A program made the position numbers and the translations under genes. The notes beneath the pieces were generated by a model that worked only from the letters and a program-made list of their open reading frames with translations, made no database searches and was not told the DNA's origin. From Hymenochaete sp. R1 (Eukaryota; Basidiomycota; Agaricomycetes; Hymenochaetales; Hymenochaetaceae), in NCBI GenBank assembly GCA_019400425.1, contig JAFREE010000003.1:372001-436000 (forward strand): a stretch of 64,000 nt of DNA, written 5' to 3'. The number at the start of each line of letters is the position of its first letter. Position 1 is the first letter of the stretch. Of the stretch, positions 25,505 through 35,608 are shown piece after piece.

Positions 25505-26385
25505 TTAGCAGGAATGTTCACCTGCAGTCAAAGCATCTTGAATGCTTACACCTCCGGCGAAGCTGGCCGCAACACAAACCAGAGGCTGCTTCTCAGCAGA
25601 ATCATTAGCAGTTGAGAAAAGGGTTGTCCTCTCGCTGTATTTCGGAGATGCCTACAAGTATGAAAGAGCCGATAGTGCACCTCGTTACCGTAGATTTGTC
25701 TGGATGATCGTGTACATACGGCATTGAGGATGCCAAAGTACCCGAGCTGCCACTCAACTGGCGAGCACTTCAAGTTTCGGGGACCTCCAAGTGGTTGACG
25801 AGGTCGGGAAAAGCAGTAATTTGAAGCACTATCTTCCTCTTCCGTGTTTTGACAGTCTTATCTGACGCGTGTTAGTATGCTCGTCGAGGATCCGGGCTCT
25901 CAAGTTCCCGAGATATGTTCTTCTCCGGGAGGCTTGCTTTTACTTCGTCGGAATGTTGCTTCACGTTACGCCGTTCCCTTCCGACCCGAGCTGTTATCAC
26001 CGACGTAAATGAAGAGAACCTCCCGAAGCGCACCGAGGCTTTAGGGGGGGGGGGGGACGCTATCTTAGCTCAGCTCAGCTAGAACCGATGCAGACATGCA
26101 ATATTAATCGTTTGGCTTACCCACTCTACTATCCGTTACATTCCGGAGCCAGGGACGCAACTGCCTTCGTCGTATGGGCGTGAGCATAAGCACTCGTCGC
26201 CCGTAGACGATGTCGTCACCATGCTTGTGATTGAATTCATTAAGAACTGGGCGGCAATTTGATTTTCTCTCCCTGTCCTTTGCAGCACGATTGTCACGGT
26301 GGACCTTTCTTTTGAATCCTGCTATTTTTGCTGTAGTCAAAACGACTTTCATCGTCGATTCTACCCGATTAAGTTTGTCACTCAT
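25505..26385 (-). CDS. Possible multi-exon gene of unknown function
   Basis: I do not recognise this gene. An ATG at 26385 starts Met-Ser-Asp-Lys-Leu-Asn-Arg. A 45-nt intron leads in phase to an exon reading QDSKERSTVTIVLQR, then QIAAQFLMNSITSMV and TGDECLCSRPYDEGSCVPG. The 3' part has exons reading KCSPVEWQLGYFGILNA and, after an intron, KYSERTTLFSTANDS and EKQPLVCVAASFAGG, with a stop at 25505. The middle joins could not be fixed: a run of 13 G (plus strand, 26044-26056) sits there, and any length error in it would change the frame. Splice signals and protein-like composition argue for a real gene; the lack of any known family argues for caution. Confidence 0.4.
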
Positions 26386-26706
26386 CTATTTTGCCACCTT
26401 GCAAGAGAAGATGATTTCCCACGAGTGATTCGCACGAACGACCGTATGTGAACAAGGAAACGAAGTTATACACGGAAATACACACCTGGGGGAGGGGGAG
26501 TCAATCCACGTCTCCGGCTTGGCCCAAAACAACATGTTTTATGAGACGAATTGGGCTGGACGGCAAAGGCGAACTGGAAAAAATTCAGGTATACAAAAAG
26601 AATCCGAATTAAATTTCGCTGGTGGGCCATAATGTTACAGATTTGGTACATCAATAGTCGGAAAGCAATAATCGAAGGAACGAAAAGAGGATAAGGCGAG
26701 GGGCGT
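26386..26706. other. Intergenic
   Basis: These 321 bases lie between the unrecognised gene and the 3' end of the R-SNARE gene. No element was recognised. Confidence 0.35.
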
Positions 26707-27516
26707 TTATTCCTTCTTGTCGCCACATTGGTTGAGTCCTGCACCACAGAATTGTGCGATAATGATCCATAACAGAACCTGCATATGCAGTTTCATCAAC
26801 AAACAGAAAAAATTCCATGAATGAAAAGGAGCGTACCAGGGCCACAACGACACTCAAGATCAAGATCTTCTGGTTTCTCCAGAATTGTTGCCGCCTGACC
26901 GTCCTTGCACCCCTCCGGAACGCCGTCGCCTGATTCGCCATATTATCCGTCTTGTCTACCAGAAGCTCAATCCTTTCTCCCCTATCCAAAATTTGTTCGA
27001 CATTCTTGACCATGATGTCTTGCACTTCGTTAAGTTTGGTTTTCGCACGGGTGAGTTCGTCGGATTGAGAGGGGGGCGAATCGTTGAATTGGGTCATGAG
27101 ATTGCTGATTTGGGGGCCGAAGGTACCTTGGAGACCATATGCAGGTGTATCTTCGTACACTTCCCCTGAGCCAGAACCAGATCCATGCGCCGCAAAAAGC
27201 GACTGGAGTTCTGCGAGGAACGCAAACGGCATTCGTCGGCCACATTCATCGTCGGCCATGACGAGGTACGTCAACCCATTCTCAGAAACGTAGTGGAAGA
27301 GATAGTTCTCCCAGACATAGGTAAGTTTCGAATTGTTTGGAGGGATTTTAGAAAGGATAGTTTGAGTTGCGGTTGAGAAGTCGCGGGGGCCTGATTGGTG
27401 TTCAGCGAGGATGGTGGGGCCGCGGGAGACAAGGGCATGAATCTATGGTAGTAGTTAAGAGGGACAATGAGGGAGGACTGCAGACAACATGTTGAACGTA
27501 CGAGAGACATGGTCAA
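26707..27516 (-). CDS. VAMP7-type R-SNARE with longin domain
   Basis: This membrane-fusion protein should act at endosome or vacuole membranes. The first exon encodes only Met-Thr-Met-Ser-Leu; a start at the second Met gives the common MSLIHALVSRGPTILAEH after the 61-base intron. The longin domain runs through KLTYVWENYLFHYVSENG and LTYLVMADDECGRRMPFAFL. The SNARE helix is LTRAKTKLNEVQDIMVKNVE then QILDRGERIELLVDKTDNM, with the central Arg of the zero layer in DRGERIELL. The C-terminal anchor KILILSVVVALVLLWIIIA is split by an intron, and the protein ends CGAGLNQCGDKKE. The order longin, SNARE helix, tail anchor is that of VAMP7; Ykt6 would lack the anchor and end in a CaaX box. Confidence 0.92.
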
Positions 27517-28523
27517 CGCCTAGGTGAACGGTGATTCGGTATGTTTGTACGCCGCTGCTGGATGCTGTTGAGCGCTGCACGTCAAGGTAAGATGACGACC
27601 GTCAGAAGGGGGTCGGAGATGAATATAATATGAAGTAAGCGATCGACGCACTACCCAATACCGTCGATCTTTGACGCATGCAAGATTTGACTCAAGTTGA
27701 ATCGCAATTTGAAAGGAGGTCGTACTTGTCTACGACATTCTCCGAGTTCTCGTAATGTGGGGTAGCAGAGGTTGCTTCTTCGGCTCTATGCTATACATTG
27801 GAGGAAGCACGGACTGTCGCCTCAAAGGTGTTAAAACTGCGCGTTGACTTCTTTGCTAAGTTATCGGGTTGTCCGAAGTGTTTTGATACGCTTAGAAAAG
27901 GCATCTGTAATTGAATGGGACACTGGCACGCGCCGAGGAAAGGTAGCTAAGTAAATCTGTGTGAGAGATCTGAGTCTGAATAAGCTCAAGTAGAATGAAT
28001 TGAATGTTCTCACCAAGCAGCGGCGCGAGATATTCCAGCCACTCAGATACCGATTGAGAACCCGAAACATCAAACAAGCGAGCCAAGGGGAAGCGTTCAT
28101 TGGCTGCTCGCTTGCATCTGGCTGCACCCGGGATAGGAACACGAGCCGAGTCGACGCGTACACTCCCATTCGTTCCCTTATCCTCTTCCGTCGCTCACTG
28201 GCATAGCCTCCTCAAATGTGCACAAACACGCTCCAAATTATCAGAGAGAGGGTGCTCGGAAGCTCAAAAAATATCGAGTTTTGACTACATATCTTCATTC
28301 ACTTATATATCCACGAGGTGGACACGAGATTCGATAATAAAAATTGACTCGAAATGAAACGGGAGTATTAGCGAGGGATTGCAACTTACGGAGAATAACG
28401 GACGCGTCAATCAACGTCGGGGGGGATCGAGCTAAGCAGAAAATTACATTAGTCCCCTTCCAGCCTCGTAAGCCCTATCCTCTCTCTTTCTCCTGTCTCT
28501 ATCACCAACATCGCACATTGACA
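27517..28523. promoter_or_regulatory. Divergent promoter region, R-SNARE and Tpa1
   Basis: This 1-kb gap lies between divergent genes. A TATATAT string near 28302-28308 lies about 215 bases before the Tpa1 start. The middle may hold a small gene, listed separately at low confidence. Confidence 0.4.
27892..28298 (-). CDS. Possible small gene of unknown function
   Basis: A three-exon model keeps phase throughout: Met-Lys-Ile from 28298, then an exon with NERFPLARLFDVSGSQSV and SEWLEYLAPLL, then LLSYLSSARASVPFNYRCLF and a stop, about 95 residues. Splice sites are GT..AG with a good GTGAGA donor for the second intron. No known family was recognised. Chance is a real alternative in 1 kb of open sequence. 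Confidence 0.2.
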
Positions 28524-30769
28524 ATGCCAGGAAGACGTAGAGCAGACTCGGTCAGCGTAGGTCCAGACGCCAAACGGCCGAAAACAGACCCTAAACCAGC
28601 AACATTAGAGTATAGGCCTTACTTTGCAGATGGGTTGTTGGAGGACGCGTCCATTGATGGCTTGAACTCACAGTATAAGTCCTCGGGACCCTTCTTGCAC
28701 GTTGTGGTAGATGAGTTATTCCAAAACGACTTGCTGGTGAAAGTAAGAGACGAGTGTCTTGGGGAGCTGAGTTTTACGGAAAAGGAGACAGACATCTACA
28801 AGGTATATCATCTGACAAGAGTGAGGCGAGGGCGTTTGAGGTCACTCATACTGGTTTTCTCATAGGTCCATCAAACTGGCGACTTAGCCTCACTATCATA
28901 CCTCGCGGAAGCTCAAATCGCACTCCTTCCAAACCTACTGAAGCTTCGGGATGCATTATACTCACAAGAATTTCGGACGTTCCTACGCAAAGTGACGGGT
29001 TGCGGTCCCTTATCTGGAAAGAAACAGGATATGTCTGTCAATTCCTACAAAAAAGGTTGTCATCTTCTTAATCACGATGATGTGATAGGTATGAGTGGAA
29101 CCCTAGTCCCTTTTATGATGCTGAATTTAGCGTCCCTAGGATCCCGACGCGTGTCCTATATCTTATACATGCCAACACCGGAAAATCAGCCTTGGAAACC
29201 CGAGTGGGGAGGCTCTCTTGAGCTTTACCCAGTGAAAGAAGGCAAAAACGGGATCAAAGAGCCAGAGCCAATTCCGTCCAAAGCTATCCCTCCAAGCTGG
29301 AATCAGTTTACGTTTTTTGAGGTTCAGCCAGGACACAGTTTTCACTCTGTTGAAGAGATCGTAGTGGACGAAGACGATTGCCAACGCCAGAGACTAAGTA
29401 TCAGTGGATGGTTCCATCGAGCTCAGGAGGGTGAGGACGGATACGAGGGTGAAGAAAGTATGGAACAGAATAAAAGCTCTCTAGAGCAACTTGTACGTCC
29501 TCCTGCAATTAGTATATTTATACTGCTAGAGACTCATAGATTTTGTATATCAGACCTCAACAAAAGTTATATATACCCCATATTCAGACCTCGACGAGGT
29601 CCTCAAAACCGATCCCTTCGCTCCCCTCACTCAAGACCAGATATCCTTCCTATCCGCTTTCCTCGATCCAGTATATCTCCAGCCCAAACTCATCACCGCA
29701 CTCTCGAAGCGGTTTCTAGAGGAATCAAGTTTAGAACTGCATCAATTTCTTTGCGAGACTCTGGCTCAGAAACTGGAGACTGGTTTGAGAGCACGGGACA
29801 AGAAGGACGGGCTTGACTATGAGTCGCGAGAAGGACGCGTTCCTCCTCATACCTCAGGTATTCGGGACGGGGAAAGCAACTGGAAACTTCGTGGGCCTCC
29901 TCACAAAGCGCGCTTTTGCACCCTCAACCCCCTTTCATCATCTTCCTTACCCAGTAACACCTCCGAAGCCCTCACTCTCCTCTCATCTCCCGAATGCACA
30001 CCCGCCCAGATACTTCACGTACTCGAGGCGACTCTGTTCCCGAGTACGGCGTTCCGCGCCTGGCTGTCGCTCATCGCGCAGCTCTTACCTACGAAGTACG
30101 CTACGGAAGCGCGCCGATTCCGTCCTGGGTTGGACTATACGCTTGCGACGAGCAATGATGAGCAGAGTATTTTGGATGTTGTGCTCGGGCTGACGCCGGA
30201 TGCGAGTCCGTCGACGGATGATAAGAAAGGTAAAGGGAAGAAAACACAGCAAGAAGACGAAGAGGAAAGTGAGGGGTGGGAGAAAGGTGAATGGGGCGGG
30301 TGGGAGGTAATTACCATCTTATTGTGGCTTTTGGCGATTAAATCTAATCGACTGTGTTTAGTGTTATATGGCGCCTCACGAGGGTGACGAGGACCCTGCT
30401 GTCTATCGGTCGGGCTCTTCAAAGAAAGACCGTGTACAAGAGACGAACGGTACTCCAAGCACCAACACCACCAACGGTACTCATTCTCATTCTCATACAA
30501 ACCATGATGATGGAGATGATGAAGACGCTGACGGCGAGGAGGACGATGAAGACGAGGATGGTACACTGTTGACCGTGCAACCGGGTTTCAACCGTCTCAT
30601 GTTAGCGCTGCGCGATGAGGGCGTGATGCGATTCACTAAGTACGTATCCGCTGCAGCACCTGGGTCAGTGTGGGATGTATGTGGGGAGTACGAAGTGCAC
30701 ATGACGGAGGAAACGGATGACGATGCTGGTGGGAGCCCTTCGAATGGGTCTGGTAGTAATCCGGGTTGA
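28524..30769 (+). CDS. TPA1: Prolyl 3,4-dihydroxylase Tpa1/Ofd1 (2-oxoglutarate/Fe oxygenase)
   Basis: Tpa1/Ofd1 hydroxylates a proline of ribosomal protein uS12 (Rps23). In fission yeast it also controls the sterol regulator Sre1 under low oxygen. Five exons (28524-28802, 28866-29088, 29140-29492, 29554-30306, 30362-30769) give exactly 671 residues. The catalytic double-stranded beta-helix has CHLLNHDDVIG (first iron His and Asp), RRVSYILYMP, WGGSLELYP and PGHSFHSVEEI (second iron His), followed by RLSISGWFH, whose Arg should hold 2-oxoglutarate. The C-terminal second domain, inactive in this family, has LRGPPHKARFCTLN and a long acidic loop. A putative nuclear signal, GRRRADSV..KRPKTD, sits at the N-terminus. 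It looks complete. Confidence 0.93.
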
Positions 30770-31115
30770 TTTGGCTCTCAGGATGCTGCATTTGTTTCTT
30801 GTCATCCTCGGCGTTTCGTTCCTTGCGTCCTCCTCGCTCGCGTTTCTTCTTCGATCTGTATTCACGTAGTTGAACTTGGAACGTTCGTTCTTCTTGTAGA
30901 AACTCCCTCGCTTTCACAATACAGTGTATTTCTATTATAATTCTGGTATGAGAATCCCCCCCCCCTCCCTTTTTTTTTCCGCGGAAAATTCAGCCAAAGA
31001 AATATACCCATCGAAGAGCTCAACTGGGCACGGAAAGCAAAGCTATTATCACCAGCAATACAGACAGAAAAGGCACAGTACAGATTTAAGACAAATGCAA
31101 GTAAGCGTCTAGTGA
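30770..31115. other. Convergent intergenic region
   Basis: This 346-base gap separates the 3' ends of Tpa1 (+) and the Nop13-like gene (-). It includes a C-run followed by a T-run at about 30958-30979. No gene was seen. Confidence 0.5.
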
Positions 31116-32891
31116 TTACGAAAAAGTCACTCGAGTCCCCGTAGAGGGCACGATCGCAACGGTCTCGCGCTTTGCCATAGCAAGTGCAGCACCGGGTTTC
31201 GCCCTCCTGTGCTTTGAATTCGCCATCTTCTCTTCACCCGGAAACTTCGTCTTCCTTACCATGCGGTCCCGACCCCTGTTCTCGCCGGCTTCATCCAACT
31301 TGTGCCACTTCCATGCCTGTGCGTGTGCAGTCGGGTCCTCGGAATGATGGTGTTGGCCCTCGCCAGATACTTGGGCCGCCTCCTGAGTCGAAGACTTATC
31401 ATTCCTCCGTTTTCTCCTTTCGAACATTTCGATTTTGCCCATGGTCACCTTCCTCTCTCCTTTCCCTCCCGGATGTCTTCTCGTGTTGCCCGATGCCGCT
31501 TCGTCATCATTTGCAGAACTGATAGGCCGATAACCTCCTCTCCGGGCTGCGTCGGGAGAGGCATACTCGAGTAGTAAACTACGGCCGTTGAGATTATGGT
31601 TGTGGGGGTTAATGAGAGCAGCGGTTGCATGTGCGGTCGAAACGAAGTCCACAAAACCAAATCTATTAAATGTTCCAAGTTTAGTTTCTTACGATTTGAT
31701 GAAGGTGGCTGACAGAAAGGAGGACACTCACCCTTTACAGTTCCCGCTATCTTCAAACGTTCCTAAACGAACTTTCCGAACTCCTGCACCCACGTCATCA
31801 TCCTCATCGCCAGCTTTCCCTTCGTCCGAGCCCTCATCCTCGTTGTCCACTCCCTTTTTTGTGCTCTTCCCCTTCCTCTTTGACTTTTGCACCCACTTCC
31901 TCTGCAACGTAGCGTTCCGCTCAAACATCACCCTGACACTTTCGTCGGTTGCTTCAAAGCCCAGGTTCCCGAGGAAAAGACATGGTATAGGTGGCTGCTT
32001 CTGAATTTTCAGGATCTTTTGGGCTGTTTTTGAGACGCCTATATTAGAACCTGTTTGTTTAAGATCTAAGGCTTCCCCAGATACACCCGTCACAGTAGGC
32101 CGACCAGCAAAATCGCTGCCTATTTCTCTCGTCATTGATGTAATCAAGAGAGAGAAAAAAGACAACTCACCATCTTTGATTAGCAACCTCCGCCCATCTA
32201 AGTTTTTCTCCGACAAAGCAATTGCTTTGGCCTTTTCTTCGGGGGTGGTAAAATCCACATACGCAAATCTGAATAGTTTATTATTTGTGTCAAAGAAATT
32301 TCAATGTGAATAATTCAAAAGCACGCACCCTCTGTTTTCGCCCCTCCCTTTCCCCTCTACAGTCGTCCCATGCAGCGCCTTTGTGGGCATATGCACTCTC
32401 GTCGTCTCTCCCGCCGCAGAGAAGAACCGCCGTAATCCATCTGGAGTGGTGCGAAACGAAAGATTGCCTACCCAGACAGAATGCTGTGGCTTTTGTCGTT
32501 GCGAGTCTTTGGACAGTGTCCGCGAGCTATCGTTCTTCGAATTCGATGATGTGCTTGTAGGATCGGAAGATCCTGCAGCTTCCAAAAGTTTTTGCTTCTT
32601 CTTGAGTCGACGTTGCTCCTTATGCGACAGGACCTGCGTTTCTTCGTCATCGACCTCAGACTCTACTAGGATCGGATTTCGCCTGGTTTTTTCAGTGCCA
32701 GCTTCTTGAGGCTCCTTCACAATAGAATCATGGTCTTCCCGTTCATCGGTGTCAGATTCGTCAGAGCCCGACACTGTGCTATACTTTCGTTTCAACTGTG
32801 ACTTCGTGGAAGAGTCGATGCCAGGGGATAAACTTGATTGTGATGACGACGATGAAGCGGTGGTGATTAATGGTAGAGTATGCCTTTCCAT
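31116..32891 (-). CDS. NOP13: Nop13-like nucleolar RNA-binding protein (two RRMs)
   Basis: A Ser-rich, charged N-terminus with KEQRRLKKKQKLLEAAG leads to RRM1 (HSVWVGNLSFRTTPDGLRRF, ending FAYVDFTTPEEKAKAI after an intron). RRM2 follows (IPCLFLGNLGFEATDESVRV to FGFVDFVSTAHATAALI). The basic, disordered tail closes with KPGAALAMAKRETVAIVPST and GTRVTF. Both RRMs have RNP1 and RNP2. The Lys/Arg- and Asp/Glu-rich insert inside RRM2 and the closing AMAKRETVAIVPSTG block are what I know from Nop13-type proteins, which localise to the nucleolus with pre-ribosomes. Four exons are joined at clear GT..AG sites. The exact role in rRNA processing cannot be read from sequence. Confidence 0.82.
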
Positions 32892-33290
32892 CTTGTCTGA
32901 TCCTGGCGTTATGCAGCGAAAGCGAAGTTGAACACAGAGTTTCCGGCTTATAATTACTTTTCGCGTATGATCGACACTCGCATATCGTTCTATTTTTGCA
33001 CAGTTCAGAAAAATAAGATATACATTATCCTGCCCACAGCTCTTTCTTTCAATATTTGAACTCTAGTTTCCTTGTATTAAGATGACATGAAAGTGTGGAA
33101 TCTATACAATGAGGACTCGAAATTAGTAAGTAGGCGAAAGAAACAGGGATAACATCTTCTAGCTTCTACACGGTCGGTGCCCCTCAATAAGTAGTGAATA
33201 AGTCCATTCCGTGACATATGAGAAAGCTGGCCAATGGCCGAATCAGGATTATGAAACTTCATAAGACCATTCAAGAAGAAATGTGTGGTT
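32892..33290. other. Intergenic, promoter of the Nop13-like gene
   Basis: This 399-base gap separates the Nop13-like start from the 3' end of the first Rcf2-like gene. It is AT-rich next to 33000-33060. Nothing else was recognised. Confidence 0.4.
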
Positions 33291-34160
33291 CTATGAGCGG
33301 ACTCTTGCAGCTTGTTCTATTTCTCGAGCCTCCCGGGCCTGTTGCTCAAGCTGTTGAACAAAACAAACCGAATCAGTCATAAACATTCAATGGATAATTT
33401 GGCGGATATGCTAACGTACCAAACGGGCCCATGAATGGTCTGAAAGCTTTTCCTTCTTCGTCTCCTCAGGCTGCATCTGTGAGAGAGCGGCAGCGCCAAG
33501 CAAACCGGCCAATGCTATGCCTTGAGCCTTAATCATAACAGTAAGTCGATGAGGAAGTCTGCGGCAATGATACACAACGCACATAAACACGGGCCTGCAC
33601 GATCTTCTGCGAGAAGGTTTGCGTCTTATTTCGGCGGAGGATGAGCCAGGATACCCCCATGCTCGTGGCCCAACCTCCTACGAACAACCGCCATCTGTTC
33701 CGCAGAGCCCAATCCATCGCCTTGTCTTTCGTAGTAAGTGTTTGCCATCGCTTCTCAGCCTGCGCCTCTTCCCACTCTAGCTCTGTCTTCCCCGCACTAT
33801 CCCTAAAAAAGAACATCCTACGTTAGCAAATGAAAGCTACAAGAGGTCTTGTTGCTCACCAGTTGTGCTCTTTGTCATACTGCACCCCTCTCCGTTCAGC
33901 CTGCGCAGCTACGGCGGGAGCTACACAAAGGACAAGGCCAAGTGTCTTGATGGTTACGGGCAATGAGCGATAGTATGGATGCTTTCTATTCAAGAAGAAA
34001 TGGGCTATGCCAGCGAAGGTGAGGCCAGCCGCGGCACCTTCAGCCATGCCTCGGGTCGTGGCGCTTTCGTGACCTTGGATGTCCTCTTGAGATACAAACT
34101 TCAAACGAAAGTTGTCAGTACATCAGGTATACTGCAGAGAAAACTATGGAGTACCTTCAT
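33291..34160 (-). CDS. RCF2: Rcf2-like HIG1-domain respiratory supercomplex factor, copy 1
   Basis: Rcf2 is a mitochondrial inner-membrane protein that binds cytochrome c oxidase and helps respiratory supercomplex assembly. The first coding exon is only six bases (Met-Lys, 34160-34155), and a 51-base intron then leads to FVSQEDIQGHESATTRGM. The N-terminal part has two hydrophobic helices (EGAAAGLTFAGIAHFFL, TIKTLGLVLCVAPAVAA). The C-terminal part is a HIG1-type domain with KRWQTLTTKDKAMDWALRNR, LFVGGWATSMGVSWLILRR, QKIVQARVYAQG and a last helix ALAGLLGAAALS. QARVYAQG matches the HIG1 motif (QxxRxxxQ-type) and is formed over an intron. The tail LEQQAREAREIEQAARVRS is helical and charged. A paralog with the same layout follows directly upstream. 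Confidence 0.85.
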
Positions 34161-34484
34161 GCCGAGTGTGGTGGGGGAACTGTGTTCCGAAAGAAATATG
34201 TTGTGAAGTTAAATACCTGAGATGGGTGAAGTGCGTAACCGAGATGCTCCGCGATTGGCGGGTTATCTCGGAGTTCGGAGCATCTTGCTTGCGTCAGCCA
34301 CTCAGCTTTGCCGTTCATATCCTTTCCTTTCCCTACCATTCGTTCCTCTGAATATTGACCATCTACGAGTATATTATCGCAGACGAAAATCTCCGTAGCA
34401 ACACTTGCTAGGCAGAGCAGTTATAAATGCAGTCCATACGAAACCGACATAATGAATGCAATGCTAAACTACACTCAAGAAAAC
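34161..34484. other. Intergenic between the two Rcf2-like genes
   Basis: This 324-base gap should contain the promoter of copy 1 and the 3' UTR of copy 2. No specific element was recognised. Confidence 0.4.
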
Positions 34485-35271
34485 ATTATTTTGAACCTGT
34501 TTGCTCGCTAACTTTAGCCTTCGCTGCTTCCTCGTCCTGCTCCCGTTGAATGATGTCTGCCCACGAATGGTCAGGTTGAGATCTTCTCTCCCGTCCGTGG
34601 GTCAGTGCAGCAGCGGAAATGATGACACCGAGCGTTAATCCTTGAGCCTGTGGAAATGTCACATTCTATATGTAAATGCAAGTTTCACTGGTACTCACCC
34701 ACACACGGGTCTGAGTGATCTGTTATCAAAAATTGTTAGATCAGCTACCTAAAATTCATGAATAGGGAACGAGCCTTCTGCAAGGGAGTTGCAAGACTGA
34801 AAAGAGTTAAGCACATCATGTTTAAAGCTATTGCTGCGTTTAAACTTACGGGTCGCGAGATACCCAAGCATATGCACCTAGCATACTCGCAGCCCAGCTT
34901 CCGGTGATGAGAGAGTATTGGTGTCGGATGGCCCAGTCAGCTACTTTTTCCTTGGCGCTCATCTTTGACCATCGTGCTCGTTGTCTATCGGCAATGGTGT
35001 CTATCTCTACTTTTCCGGCATCGTTCCAGTCACGGCGTTCGTGAGCAAGTCCAGCGCGTTCGGCAGATATCACGAAAGAAGGGACAGTGACAAGAGTAAT
35101 ACCAAAGGCCTTGAGCGAAGGTTGTAGAGATCGATAGTACGGCCAGCGTTTATGAAGAATGTATGAGATAGGGAGAGAGACGCTTAGGCCAGCGAGGCCT
35201 CCCTTGAGACCACCAACAGTTACGATGCGCTGGTGTTCTTTTTGCTTTTCTGGCGACAATTCAGACGACAT
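34485..35271 (-). CDS. Rcf2-like HIG1-domain respiratory supercomplex factor, copy 2
   Basis: The protein starts MSSELSPEKQKEHQRIVTVG and has the same helix order as copy 1: GLKGGLAGLSVSLPISYILH, YRSLQPSLKAFGITLVTVPS, then RWSKMSAKEKVADWAIRHQ, SLITGSWAASMLGAYAWV, QKITQTRVWAQG, and LTLGVIISAAALTHGRER. The HIG1 motif is built from a 22-nt exon (LATPLQK) whose downstream intron has a GC donor (AAG^gctcgt). No GT donor keeps the frame. The closing DHSWADIIQREQDEEAAKAK resembles the DHSWARLLEQQ region of copy 1. Clear divergence from copy 1 suggests an old duplication. Which copy acts as the true Rcf2 is not decidable here. Confidence 0.82.
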
Positions 35272-35608
35272 AGCTTAAGAGAAAGATGGGTCTCCAGCAG
35301 CCGTTCTTTAAATGTATTTTCTGAAAGGGAGCTCGGGCAGAAAGGGAACAGCAAAATACTGAGGTCATCGTCGGGGATTGTGGGGAAGGTCGACCCAGCG
35401 CCGATCGCTCTGTCGCCCGGGTCCGGATCCGGATGTCGGCTAGACGGGCACGTGTTTTTGTATTGGGACTTTGCCTCGGTGTGTGAGACGGAAGTTGGGT
35501 TTCATTTCATTTTACTTCCGCCATCGCGGGCCATTGCCTTCACGCTCGTCGTTGGAACAGACAGTCTGTTGTGCGACGGGCTCGCTATTCACTACCACCT
35601 ACTGCAAT
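35272..35608. promoter_or_regulatory. Divergent promoter, Rcf2-like copy 2 and the coiled-coil gene
   Basis: This 337-base gap lies between divergent starts. A near-palindromic GGGTCCGGATCCGGATG occurs at about 35419-35435. No known factor site was recognised. Confidence 0.4.
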
